DNA of 64,000 nt. Source: Vibrio stylophorae (lineage in GTDB: Bacteria; Pseudomonadota; Gammaproteobacteria; Enterobacterales; Vibrionaceae). The stretch spans positions 248,001-312,000 of the forward strand of contig NZ_CAKLDI010000002.1 of the NCBI RefSeq assembly GCF_921293875.1, in the 5' to 3' direction. Under the pieces are notes generated by a model. That model searched no databases and was not told where the DNA came from. It saw only the letters and a program-made list of their open reading frames with translations. A program made the position numbers and the translations under genes. Positions 28,677 to 36,429 of this stretch are shown piece by piece (the first letter of the stretch is position 1; the number at the start of each line of letters is the position of its first letter).

Positions 28677-29771
28677 ATGGATTTAATCGATAAACTGCAT
28701 GAACTTTCGAGTCGTATTCAACGTCAGAAAGCCTCAGTTCAGACTGAAGAAGCAGCAAAAACAGCATTTGTACTACCTTTTTTGCAGGCATTGGGATATG
28801 ACGTTTTTAATCCTTCGGAGGTGATTCCTGAATTAAATGCAGATCATGGCGTCAAGAAAGGCGAAAAAGTGGATTATGCGATTAAGTTAGATGGAAAAAT
28901 TGTTATTCTGATTGAGTGTAAGCCTGTTGGCGCAGAGTTAGAGAAAAAGCATGCTGCTCAACTTTACCGCTATTTTTCAGTGACTGAATCGCGCTTTGGC
29001 GTCCTAACTGATGGGATTCGCTATCTGTTTTACAGTGATCTTGAAAAAGATAATTGCATGGATGACCGACCTTTTTTCGAATTTAATTTACTTCAATTTG
29101 GTGAAAATGAAGTCGAAGAGCTTAAAAAATTCAATAAAAATTCGTTCGATCTCGACACCATCATCAGCACGGCGAGTAACTTAAAATATCATAAAGCGCT
29201 TGTATCTGAGATTCGCGCTGAGTTCGAACAACCATCAGAAGATATGGTCAAGCTCTTAACAAGTCGAGTCTACAATGGACGTATCACTCAACAGGTAAAA
29301 GAACAGTTTAGTGAATTAACCTTAAAAGCAATGAAAGATTATGTGCGTGCTCGGGTCAATGAGCGACTTAAATCTGCGCTTGATACTGATCTAGTTGAAC
29401 AACACGCTGTAGAGATAAATACTGACTCGGAAGATATCGCGGTAGCAGAAAGTCCTGATTCGTCAGGTATAGAAACAACTTCAGATGAATTGGAGGGTTT
29501 TCGAATTGTACGAGCGATTGGTGCAGAGTTTGTCGATCCAGAGCGGATCGTTATGCGTGATGCTAAGAGCTACTGTGCCATTTTGCTAGATGATAACAAT
29601 CGAAAACCAATCTGCCGTCTGCATTTTGGTAAGACTAAGATGTCAGTAACCATTTTTGCATTAAATAATGAAACAAAGGTCGAAATTGAGAAGGTAACTC
29701 AAATTTATCAGTTCCGATCATTAATTCAAGATGCAATTCATCAGTACGAGCAAAAAGAAGAATTTGCATAA
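28677..29771 (+). CDS. Stand-alone HsdR_N-type (PD-(D/E)XK) nuclease-domain protein
   Basis: The first 150 of 364 residues match the N-terminal domain of type I restriction HsdR-like proteins. The PD-(D/E)XK core is visible as VDYAIKLDGKIVILIECKP (Asp about 63, Glu-x-Lys about 80-82), with QLYRYF following. The middle is helical, and the C-terminal 100 residues form a separate beta-rich segment. No helicase, specificity or methylase gene is adjacent, so it is not a complete restriction system. AAGGAGTC precedes the ATG. Possibly a defence or DNA-repair protein. Confidence 0.8.
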   Translation: MDLIDKLHELSSRIQRQKASVQTEEAAKTAFVLPFLQALGYDVFNPSEVIPELNADHGVKKGEKVDYAIKLDGKIVILIECKPVGAELEKKHAAQLYRYFSVTESRFGVLTDGIRYLFYSDLEKDNCMDDRPFFEFNLLQFGENEVEELKKFNKNSFDLDTIISTASNLKYHKALVSEIRAEFEQPSEDMVKLLTSRVYNGRITQQVKEQFSELTLKAMKDYVRARVNERLKSALDTDLVEQHAVEINTDSEDIAVAESPDSSGIETTSDELEGFRIVRAIGAEFVDPERIVMRDAKSYCAILLDDNNRKPICRLHFGKTKMSVTIFALNNETKVEIEKVTQIYQFRSLIQDAIHQYEQKEEFA

Positions 29772-29813
29772 TAGGGCAGTTAAATATTTCCAGTATAACC
29801 TCATGTGATGATC

Positions 29814-29838
29814 AATCCCTGCGTTTTATGCAGGGATT
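29814..29838 (+). terminator. Terminator of the HsdR_N gene
   Basis: AATCCCTGC/GCAGGGATT with a 7-base loop is followed by TTGTTT. An ATG at 29828 falls inside the loop, which is why the next gene is started downstream. Confidence 0.7.
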
Positions 29839-29854
29839 TGTTTATGGATGGCAT

Positions 29855-30415
29855 ATGTTTGAAATAATTTTATTACTCATTGTTGGCGGTTGCGTTCTAT
29901 TACTCGTTCCCAAAAAGAAAGGCCATCGCATTTCGCGGATTGTTCAACAAGGCGAGCATGATGATGGTAAAAAATTCATTGTCGGCGAATCGAACCCACA
30001 TTCAGTACCACACACAAAACAGAGTCATCTTGCGACGCCGAATGAGCAAAATTTTCATCAAGCACTTCGCCAAGTACTGCCGCCTGAATATAGTATCCAT
30101 TGCCAAGTATCTCTGATGGCCTTAGTCAAACCAGTTCATTTTAAAGACAACTCAAAGACCTGGTCTAAGCGCATGGATTTCGTCATCGCTGATGCGGATA
30201 CTAAAGTGCTCGCAGTCATTGAACTCGATGATTCATCGCATCAAAAACTCAAACGACAAGAGCGAGACCATTATGTTAATCAAGCGCTTGAGGGTCATCA
30301 TCCCTTAGTGCGTTTTAGTAGCAGGCAATTTTATGACCCAGCATACATCGCCAATGCATTAGAAGGTCAAACAGATATCAAATGCAGTCAGAAGATTGAA
30401 CTATCTTATAGCTAA
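29855..30415 (+). CDS. DUF2726 nuclease-like protein with membrane anchor
   Basis: About 186 residues. An N-terminal membrane segment (MFEIILLLIVGGCVLLLV) precedes a basic linker and a DUF2726 domain. The core MDFVIADADTKVLAVIELDDSSH has the D...ExD spacing of PD-(D/E)XK-like folds, followed by a basic helix (KLKRQERDHYVNQAL). The start at 29855 puts the membrane segment first. Second nuclease-like gene in a row, next to the dif-like site. Confidence 0.78.
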   Translation: MFEIILLLIVGGCVLLLVPKKKGHRISRIVQQGEHDDGKKFIVGESNPHSVPHTKQSHLATPNEQNFHQALRQVLPPEYSIHCQVSLMALVKPVHFKDNSKTWSKRMDFVIADADTKVLAVIELDDSSHQKLKRQERDHYVNQALEGHHPLVRFSSRQFYDPAYIANALEGQTDIKCSQKIELSYS

Positions 30416-30556
30416 GATCGAATGCATCATAAATCGCCCTGATGAACCTCATGTCTAACTTAAATTGGTATTAATCCGACAAAATCTTACTTCTGGTAGG
30501 TACTGTATATAATTCAAATTAGAGGATTCTTCATCGGGACTTAATCTCTAAATCAA

Positions 30557-30585
30557 AGCGCGCATTACAAAGCGTTAAGTTAAAT
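30557..30585 (+). repeat. dif-like attachment site, left end of the prophage (attL)
   Basis: XerC arm AGCGCGCATTA, 7-base centre CAAAGCG, XerD arm TTAAGTTAAAT. Compared with Vibrio dif2 as I recall it, the XerC arm differs at two positions and the XerD arm at one; the centre is one base longer than usual. The imperfect XerD arm would be phage-derived and the XerC arm host-derived if this is attL. Confidence 0.65.
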
Positions 30586-30650
30586 CAGTCACTTAGAGCG
30601 CACACAGTGAGAAACTTCGTATTTTACGGAGTTTCGAAGGAATGCAGCGC

Positions 30651-30941
30651 ATGATTACCGATAATTGGCTTTTTCGTTTTTATACCTGTGGTTTATCGGT
30701 AGAACAGACAGCTAAACTTTGTTGTCGAAGTGTGAGGACGGTCAAAGAATGGGATGCAGGAAAACCTATTCCTACAGAGCTTAAAAAGTTGATGGCACTC
30801 GATTCTGGTCGTGATCTTTCATATTCGCATGTTGATTGGAAGGGATGGCGAATACAGCGTGGTATGCTCATTCTGCCTTGTGGCAGAACGGTGCGACCTG
30901 ATCAAATTGAACACGCTCTAGATGTTGTGCGGCTTGGTTAA
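30651..30941 (+). CDS. DUF3653-type small phage regulatory protein
   Basis: The 96-residue protein contains a helix-turn-helix-like segment (GLSVEQTAKLCCRSVRTVKEWD) and a short basic domain with WKGWRIQRG. Its shape matches small Vibrio phage proteins labelled DUF3653. The start at 30651 is favoured by AAGG ten bases upstream; an ATG at 30642 is too close. It lies 65 bases inside the left dif-like site, so it may belong to the phage genome. Confidence 0.6.
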   Translation: MITDNWLFRFYTCGLSVEQTAKLCCRSVRTVKEWDAGKPIPTELKKLMALDSGRDLSYSHVDWKGWRIQRGMLILPCGRTVRPDQIEHALDVVRLG

Positions 30942-31177
30942 TCTTTCTCCCTCACTCTCATGTGGGGGATTTCACGTTTAGTCTTTAGGCATATGAGACC
31001 TCGTGAAATACGAATGCTCACTTTTACATTTCAATATCGATGCTATCGCGCCAGTTAGTGATCGAACTCGATGAAATCAATCAAGTTTTGTGGCCTTATG
31101 ACTCAAATACATCAGTCTGGTTGCAGTACAAAGCGGATATGCAGCCTAATACGATGTTATGTGTATTCGGAGGTTTT

Positions 31178-32296
31178 ATGACAACTAGCAGTAAAGATTA
31201 TGGTGCAATTCTAGTAGATACTTCTATTTTTGATGCGCATGGTTTAAGGCTTGAGAAAGGATTTTTAGGTAAACTCCATCAGTTTAAAGATAGTGAAATT
31301 GAGTATTTATTTCCTGATGTAATAAAGAATGAAGTCCAAAACCATTTGGAAAAGAAGGTAAAAGTATCTCGAAGTGCGTTAGAGAAAGCGCTCAATGATG
31401 CAGGTGACCACCTGTTTTTTGATGGCAGTGAATTAAATGATGCCAAATCTCTACTAATAGACAGCAAAGAAATTGAAGGTATTGCAAAAAGTAGAGTTGA
31501 CAACTTTATTTCTAACTCTGGTGCATTGGTTTTAGAATGTGGCGAGTATGTGTCAGTTTCTGATTTGCTGCAGAAGTATTTTAAAAACGAATCCCCATTT
31601 GCTGCCACGGGCAAGAAGAAAAATGAGTTTCCTGATGCCATTATTTTAATGGCAGTCGATGCTTGGGCTGAAGAACATGGAATAGAAGTTTTGGCTGTAG
31701 CTAAAGATGGTGATTGGGAAAATTATTGTAAAGATTCTGAATACATTGACTACACGGAAGATTTTTCTGATGCCCTGAGTAAGTTCAACAAAGCCACAGC
31801 TCCATTTGCATTTTTGTCCACTTTGATTGAAGCGTGTGATAATCATGAAGCTGGTGAATTCATGGAAAAGATTCGTGAAAGAGTATCGGCATACTTTGAT
31901 GGTTTTACTCCCGACCAAGAGGCGGATTCATTTTTATATTGGGAGCCAGAAGGGTGTAATGGGTGGTTAAGTGACTTTGAGCTAGCTGACTCAAATTTCA
32001 AAATCGTAGACCACGACGAGGATTATATAGTTTTAGAAGTTAGCGCAAATATCACTATTGAAGCCGAAGGTGAATTTTCATTTTCTCAATACGATTCAAT
32101 AGATCGTGATTACGTATACCTAGGTGGGGTAACAGCAACTGCTGAGGAAGAGTTTACATCAGAGATTCTAATAACAATCACTGGTGATTTAACTGGAGAG
32201 TTATCTGAATTGGATATTGATGATGTTGAAGTTGTTGACCCAATTAAATCCATCGACTTTGGAACAATTGAACCAGACTATGGTGATTACGATTAA
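31178..32296 (+). CDS. PIN-domain protein (DUF4935-like), possible toxin nuclease
   Basis: The 372-residue protein starts at an ATG with GGAGG 7 bases upstream. The N-terminal half resembles a PIN ribonuclease domain: ILVDTSIFD with the first acidic residue, FPDVIKNEVQNHL with Glu, and EFPDAIILMAV then AVAKDGDW with the later Asp residues. The C-terminal 150 residues are very acidic and beta-rich. Overall composition is AT-rich relative to core genes. It is immediately followed by an attC-like sequence, so it looks like an integron cassette gene. No antitoxin gene is visible. Confidence 0.7.
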   Translation: MTTSSKDYGAILVDTSIFDAHGLRLEKGFLGKLHQFKDSEIEYLFPDVIKNEVQNHLEKKVKVSRSALEKALNDAGDHLFFDGSELNDAKSLLIDSKEIEGIAKSRVDNFISNSGALVLECGEYVSVSDLLQKYFKNESPFAATGKKKNEFPDAIILMAVDAWAEEHGIEVLAVAKDGDWENYCKDSEYIDYTEDFSDALSKFNKATAPFAFLSTLIEACDNHEAGEFMEKIRERVSAYFDGFTPDQEADSFLYWEPEGCNGWLSDFELADSNFKIVDHDEDYIVLEVSANITIEAEGEFSFSQYDSIDRDYVYLGGVTATAEEEFTSEILITITGDLTGELSELDIDDVEVVDPIKSIDFGTIEPDYGDYD

Positions 32297-32300
32297 ATAC

Positions 32301-32380
32301 ACATAACAAACGCTTTAAGAGGGACACCCAACGCATGGCATTTTTTCTATGCGTTGGTTATTGTGATTGCGGTGTTAGGT
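32301..32380 (+). repeat. attC-like integron recombination site
   Basis: The 80-bp sequence begins ACATAACAAACGCTTTAAGA, very like the 5' half of Vibrio chromosomal-integron attC repeats, and ends with the core GTTAGGT (matches GTTRRRY). The first core ACATAAC is complementary to it with one mismatch. Inside, CCAACGCAT (32328-32336) pairs with ATGCGTTGG (32349-32357). The order R''-stem-R' and the position right after a stop codon are those of a cassette attC. Confidence 0.6.
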
Positions 32381-32424
32381 GAAAACCATGTTAAATAAAG
32401 AACGCACACTAGAGGTGGTGAACA

Positions 32425-33330
32425 ATGAAGTCTGAATGGTTTGATCCCCATAAAAGTTTTTTAAGCCTTAGAATAGTTTGGGTGACGGTTTTTATTTTGT
32501 CGGTCATATCTATTTCAAGTTCTTCTATAATCGTAGTTTACTCTGATCTTGAAATAGATTTATCATACTCTGGATTTAATTACTTTATTACAGTGTTTAA
32601 GTTCCCATTAGCTATAGCTGCACTAATTATACCGATTGTGGCTTTGTTGGCGGCTAATCATCGTTCTGAGCAAACTAAAGAGCAAATTAGGGTAACTAAT
32701 TCTCAAAATGTTTTTTCAAACTACTATAAGCATATTGAAGAATTTACTAAGTATTTGGAAGGCCGAGTTGATAAAAGTGTTGATTTGAGGTTCGCCCATA
32801 ACAACCTTTACCCTAACGCTTCTCACGGCGACTACAATATTTCATCAAAAGTTATCGCGTTACTTTCAGCGCTAGATAATGTGACCTTAGATGCTCTTAA
32901 GTGCTACCCGACTGATATACACAAGCCATTAGATGCTGATTTGATGAATAAATATTATGGCATAATCAATAAAATTTACACTTTTCTCTATAGAAATGAA
33001 GACGACTTTCAAAAGCATATAACTTATGCAATGCCAGCTGACCATGGTGGCAGTTACCTTTTTAGAACTAAATCACTTATTCTGCATTCACTTGTTGCTG
33101 TCAAAAATATAGAAGAGGCGTGTAAATTCTCAATTGAATACATTAGTCCAGTTAAGTTTTTGCATTTTAATGCAGATGAACTCAGAAAAGTATATGTGTA
33201 TAAAAAGCCGGAAACCCAAAGGACATTAGCAGTTCAGGATCAAACTAAAGAGCAAACTTTTGAGGAAGCTAACGATAAATTTATTGAATTTTTGAAAAAT
33301 AATGTAGTTAGTGCTGAGTGCGTTAATTAG
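32425..33330 (+). CDS. Two-TM protein resembling abortive-infection (AbiC-like) proteins
   Basis: The 301-residue protein has two N-terminal membrane segments (about 12-32 and 51-72), then NHRSEQTKEQIRV and a helical cytoplasmic domain. The pattern of two helices followed by the RSEQT segment and a SNYYKHIEEF segment resembles the putative phage abortive-infection family (AbiC-like) and some retron effector proteins. No reverse transcriptase is nearby, so it is not a retron. The gene is AT-rich. It follows the attC-like site, at the place of a next cassette. Start ATG with GAGGTGG 9 bases upstream. Confidence 0.6.
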   Translation: MKSEWFDPHKSFLSLRIVWVTVFILSVISISSSSIIVVYSDLEIDLSYSGFNYFITVFKFPLAIAALIIPIVALLAANHRSEQTKEQIRVTNSQNVFSNYYKHIEEFTKYLEGRVDKSVDLRFAHNNLYPNASHGDYNISSKVIALLSALDNVTLDALKCYPTDIHKPLDADLMNKYYGIINKIYTFLYRNEDDFQKHITYAMPADHGGSYLFRTKSLILHSLVAVKNIEEACKFSIEYISPVKFLHFNADELRKVYVYKKPETQRTLAVQDQTKEQTFEEANDKFIEFLKNNVVSAECVN

Positions 33331-33349
33331 AACGATTCGAAGGCGGTAG

Positions 33350-33578
33350 AAATCATCAATGAATGGATACCGTAGAAAGATCACAATGCAGTGAAAAAGC
33401 ATTTAGAACATCACGAGCCGAAAGCTCGCTTGGTCTGACAGGAAGGGGGATTGAGCATGAATTGTAGTCATGTGACGCCGTCACGAATTGTGAGCGAAGA
33501 AGGTATGCAGCTATCGCGGTGATAGCTGCGCTATCAGGCTTGGTATGGTTCGCGCGCTCACCATGGCCACTGAACTCG
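33350..33578 (-). other. Hairpin-rich non-coding region, candidate phage intergenic region
   Basis: Downstream of the secretin gene, the place of the intergenic region in Ff phages. Hairpins: CGAGC/GCTCG (33414-33428), GTGAC/GTCAC (33472-33484), TCAC/GTGA (33481-33493) and GCAGCTATC/GATAGCTGC (33507-33529). Such clusters serve as ssDNA origin and packaging signal in filamentous phages. No credible ORF. Confidence 0.4.
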
Positions 33579-34781
33579 TTAGATGAGTGGCATTCGCTCA
33601 ACATAAATTAGTACAGTCAAATCTCGCGTTGTCGCAGACTCGGATTCAGAGCTAAACAGCACACCAAGCAAAGGGATATCACCCAAAATCGGCGTGCTGT
33701 GATCTGCTTGCTTGTTATCCGTAGAAACAAGGCCACCCAATGCAACGGTTGAACCAGAGCGCATTTGCAGCTTGGTTTCAATTGAACGCTCGCTGGTGAC
33801 AATGTCACTGGCTTCTACAGACTTATCAACGCTGCTCAGCTGCTGCTCAACACTTAGCGTGATCACATCATTTCGACCGACGAAGGGTTTCACCGTCAGG
33901 AACAGGCCAACGGGTAGGCGTTCAATGGTCTGAAATGGTTTATCGATACCTTCACCATCAGTGCTATAGCTTCCCGTTAGAATTGGGACTTCTTGACCAA
34001 CTGAAATCTTGCCTTCAAAGCCATGCTGAATCAGCAATTCAGGCTTTGAGACAATCTTGACCTTTGAATTTCCCTCAAGCCATTTCACAACCGCTTTAAA
34101 ATCACTGGCCGTATTGATGAACGAGAAACCATCGGAAGGCGAAAGCGCAACGCCAGTGCCATCAAACCCCACAGATGCAGCACCTGCGCTGAGCTGAAAA
34201 TCAACGGTCAATTCACTAAGGCTGGTATCAACCGTTTCAATGATGACGGCGCGCACGAGAATTTGAGGAATTGGATCGTCAATGCTCTCAATGATCTGTT
34301 TTACATCTGCATGCATGGAAGATGGCGCGGTAATCATCAAAGCGCGGCCACCAATCACAGGGAATACATCGGTCAAACCCGACAAACCATAGCGGTTTTC
34401 ATAGCGTGCAAGGGCATTGGCTAAGGGCTCAACTAGCTCATTACCATCAATATGATTGAGGCTATAGGTGCGGGTAATGATTTTATCTTCAGGGCGAATC
34501 TTGTTCTTTGGATATACCCGAATCACTTTCTTGGTTTCGACATAGTAGAGACCATGCGCGCGAATCACTGAAAACCACACATCACGAAAGTTGCTGCTGT
34601 TCTCGGGTTGAAAGACCTTCACAGAGCCATCAATCGACGGGTCTGCGACGATCGTTTTGCCAAAGACATTGGAAGCCACAATAAAGAACTGGTCGAGGCT
34701 TTTTCCTGTCATGTTCACACGCACTTCATCGGCTATTACTGAGCAAGACAAGAACGCAAGAATGATGAAGATCCTTTTCAT
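33579..34781 (-). CDS. Phage secretin (pIV-like)
   Basis: The 400-residue protein has a signal peptide (ending VIA), N-domains and a secretin core with SVGQEVPILTG and the RSGSTVALGGLV segment, ending in the conserved DIPLLGVLF block. It forms the outer-membrane channel for virion exit. Several Vibrio inoviruses lack this gene and use the host type II secretin, so this phage is self-sufficient for exit. Start ATG overlaps the zot stop as TAATG. Confidence 0.93.
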   Translation of the reverse strand: MKRIFIILAFLSCSVIADEVRVNMTGKSLDQFFIVASNVFGKTIVADPSIDGSVKVFQPENSSNFRDVWFSVIRAHGLYYVETKKVIRVYPKNKIRPEDKIITRTYSLNHIDGNELVEPLANALARYENRYGLSGLTDVFPVIGGRALMITAPSSMHADVKQIIESIDDPIPQILVRAVIIETVDTSLSELTVDFQLSAGAASVGFDGTGVALSPSDGFSFINTASDFKAVVKWLEGNSKVKIVSKPELLIQHGFEGKISVGQEVPILTGSYSTDGEGIDKPFQTIERLPVGLFLTVKPFVGRNDVITLSVEQQLSSVDKSVEASDIVTSERSIETKLQMRSGSTVALGGLVSTDNKQADHSTPILGDIPLLGVLFSSESESATTRDLTVLIYVERMPLI

Positions 34782-36070
34782 TATTTACCTCCGGTAGAAA
34801 TCACTTGGCCGCCAACGCGTTCAAAGTCTGAATCTAATTTCTGAGCGAATGGGTCAAAGAGGCCGCCACGGGCAATGGTGCGACAGTTCTCTAGCTCAAG
34901 ATGGGTATAGGTGCCTTGTTGGGTGTAACAAGCGCACTTGGTTTGGGAATCGATACACACTAAATCGGGATAGTTAAGCGGCTCTTTGGTGAGCTCGTCA
35001 TAGATGGGTGCAGACCAAGGCAGCACAGCAAAACGCGCTTGATAGCGCTCGATATATTGCAAGCGATCGTCAGGCTTGGAGTCTTGGCTAACAGCACTTG
35101 TTTGAACGCTCGGTTGCTCAACTTGCTGCGCTGTATCTTGACCGCCTTCAGTAAAGCGGGCATATAGCTTTGAGCCACTATAGGCAATAAGCGACAAGCC
35201 AAATGCACCGAGCATCAGCATTTTCCGTGTTTTGGCGGTGAGTTTGAATTTGTGGGTGTGCTTGATGGAGCTTAGATACACACCAAAGAAATGTTTGTTC
35301 AGTTGCTTTGAGTCAGAGCCAACCGCTTTTAATGCGGCATCATTCTCGGCGGCAATGAATTTGTTGGCTGAAAATCGCTTAACATTGGAGCCAGTGACAG
35401 GCTCGAAGTGGACAAAGCGACCCATGCGGCGACGAAGAAAAACGTCACAATCACCAAAGTTTTGAGAGACATAATAGAGATCCCATCCTTTGTGCCGGTG
35501 CTCAGCTACTTCCTCAACGGCTTGAGGAATCTTGGCGCCAGCGGCGCGAGTCGGCCAGATATTTTGCACCTCATCAATCATGATGAGGGATTCATGCGGC
35601 AGCTCAAACCACTTGTTTGCATCGTCGAAACGATTCCAATGCAAGTTCAAATGCTTGCACTGCTCAAAGGTGAGTGCGGCTTCATCAACACCTAAGACGG
35701 CAATGCACTCGTCGAGTTTCTTGAGATGCTCACGGGTATAGCAGCGGCGAACCCAATAGAGCCAAAGCTCCATGGGCTCGAATTTCTCATATTCGCTTTG
35801 CAGATAGGGGAAATCATCTAACTCAGCGAATCGGTCTTGGTCATGCACCTTTTTCAGCACACGAAGCAGGGCGCTGTTACCTCGGTTTTTAAGGAAATAG
35901 ACCCCGTAAAACCATCCGGTAAATGAGCGGCACATTTCGTAATCGAGCAACAGCACAGGAATGCCGTGATAGAAGACTTGGCGGCCTGCATAGTCACCAT
36001 TGCTACAGATATCGACCACACAATTGAGTGTTTTGCCGCTCCCTGGCAATCCAGAATATCCAAATAACAT
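34781..36070 (-). CDS. zot: Zonular occludens toxin-like assembly ATPase (pI)
   Basis: The 429-residue protein has Walker A GYSGLPGSGKT at residues 4-14, Walker B SLIMIDE at 161-167 and one membrane segment at about 283-303, then a periplasmic tail. It is the inner-membrane motor for filamentous phage assembly. The periplasmic tail contains three Cys, in LVCIDSQTKCACYT, similar to other phage Zots. Coupled with the secretin gene. Confidence 0.95.
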   Translation of the reverse strand: MLFGYSGLPGSGKTLNCVVDICSNGDYAGRQVFYHGIPVLLLDYEMCRSFTGWFYGVYFLKNRGNSALLRVLKKVHDQDRFAELDDFPYLQSEYEKFEPMELWLYWVRRCYTREHLKKLDECIAVLGVDEAALTFEQCKHLNLHWNRFDDANKWFELPHESLIMIDEVQNIWPTRAAGAKIPQAVEEVAEHRHKGWDLYYVSQNFGDCDVFLRRRMGRFVHFEPVTGSNVKRFSANKFIAAENDAALKAVGSDSKQLNKHFFGVYLSSIKHTHKFKLTAKTRKMLMLGAFGLSLIAYSGSKLYARFTEGGQDTAQQVEQPSVQTSAVSQDSKPDDRLQYIERYQARFAVLPWSAPIYDELTKEPLNYPDLVCIDSQTKCACYTQQGTYTHLELENCRTIARGGLFDPFAQKLDSDFERVGGQVISTGGK

Positions 36071-36073
36071 GAA

Positions 36074-36418
36074 TTAGGCTTCCATATAACCAGTGCCGGG
36101 CTTTCTCCATACAGGGTGATAACGCTTACCTGCACCTTTACGATTGATCCAACCTTTAATCATCGCACCCCAAAAGATGCCACTAATCACGATATTAATA
36201 ACGACATCTAAGCCGAGCATTTGTGCAATTGCAGCCACATCGGCGGGAATACCTGACATATTGGCTTGAACGTAAGAAACAAGCTTATCGGTCATCGCAA
36301 ACATGCCAACAGACAGAGCAACCGTGAAACCAAGTGATACAGCTGCGTGAACGACTAAGGAGCGAATCAGACCCGCGCCAACAAGTGAGCCGATAAAACC
36401 AACGAGAAGTGGAGGCAT
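36074..36418 (-). CDS. DUF2523 minor coat protein (pVI-like)
   Basis: The 114-residue protein has three hydrophobic segments (about 3-20, 25-45, 72-92). DUF2523 proteins are encoded directly before zot in many inoviruses and correspond to pVI, part of the virion end cap. It starts 12 bases after the adsorption-protein gene and ends 3 bases before zot. Confidence 0.85.
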   Translation of the reverse strand: MPPLLVGFIGSLVGAGLIRSLVVHAAVSLGFTVALSVGMFAMTDKLVSYVQANMSGIPADVAAIAQMLGLDVVINIVISGIFWGAMIKGWINRKGAGKRYHPVWRKPGTGYMEA

Positions 36419-36429
36419 GATTTAAGTCC

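Noticed and set aside
30453-30580. A second attC between GTCTAAC (30453) and GTTAAGT (30574).
   Set aside because: The outer cores are not well complementary, the interior has no matching stems, and the right core is better explained by the dif-like site.
31150-31177. GTTATGT before the PIN gene as the end of an upstream attC.
   Set aside because: It does not fit GTTRRRY and no partner core or stem is found upstream.
32388-32396. Third dif-like site: ATGTTAAAT after the attC-like sequence.
   Set aside because: Only the end of an XerD arm matches; no XerC arm lies at the right distance.
32425-33330. Retron effector: the two-TM protein resembles membrane effectors of some retrons.
   Set aside because: No reverse transcriptase gene or msr-msd-like structure is present within the surrounding 10 kb.
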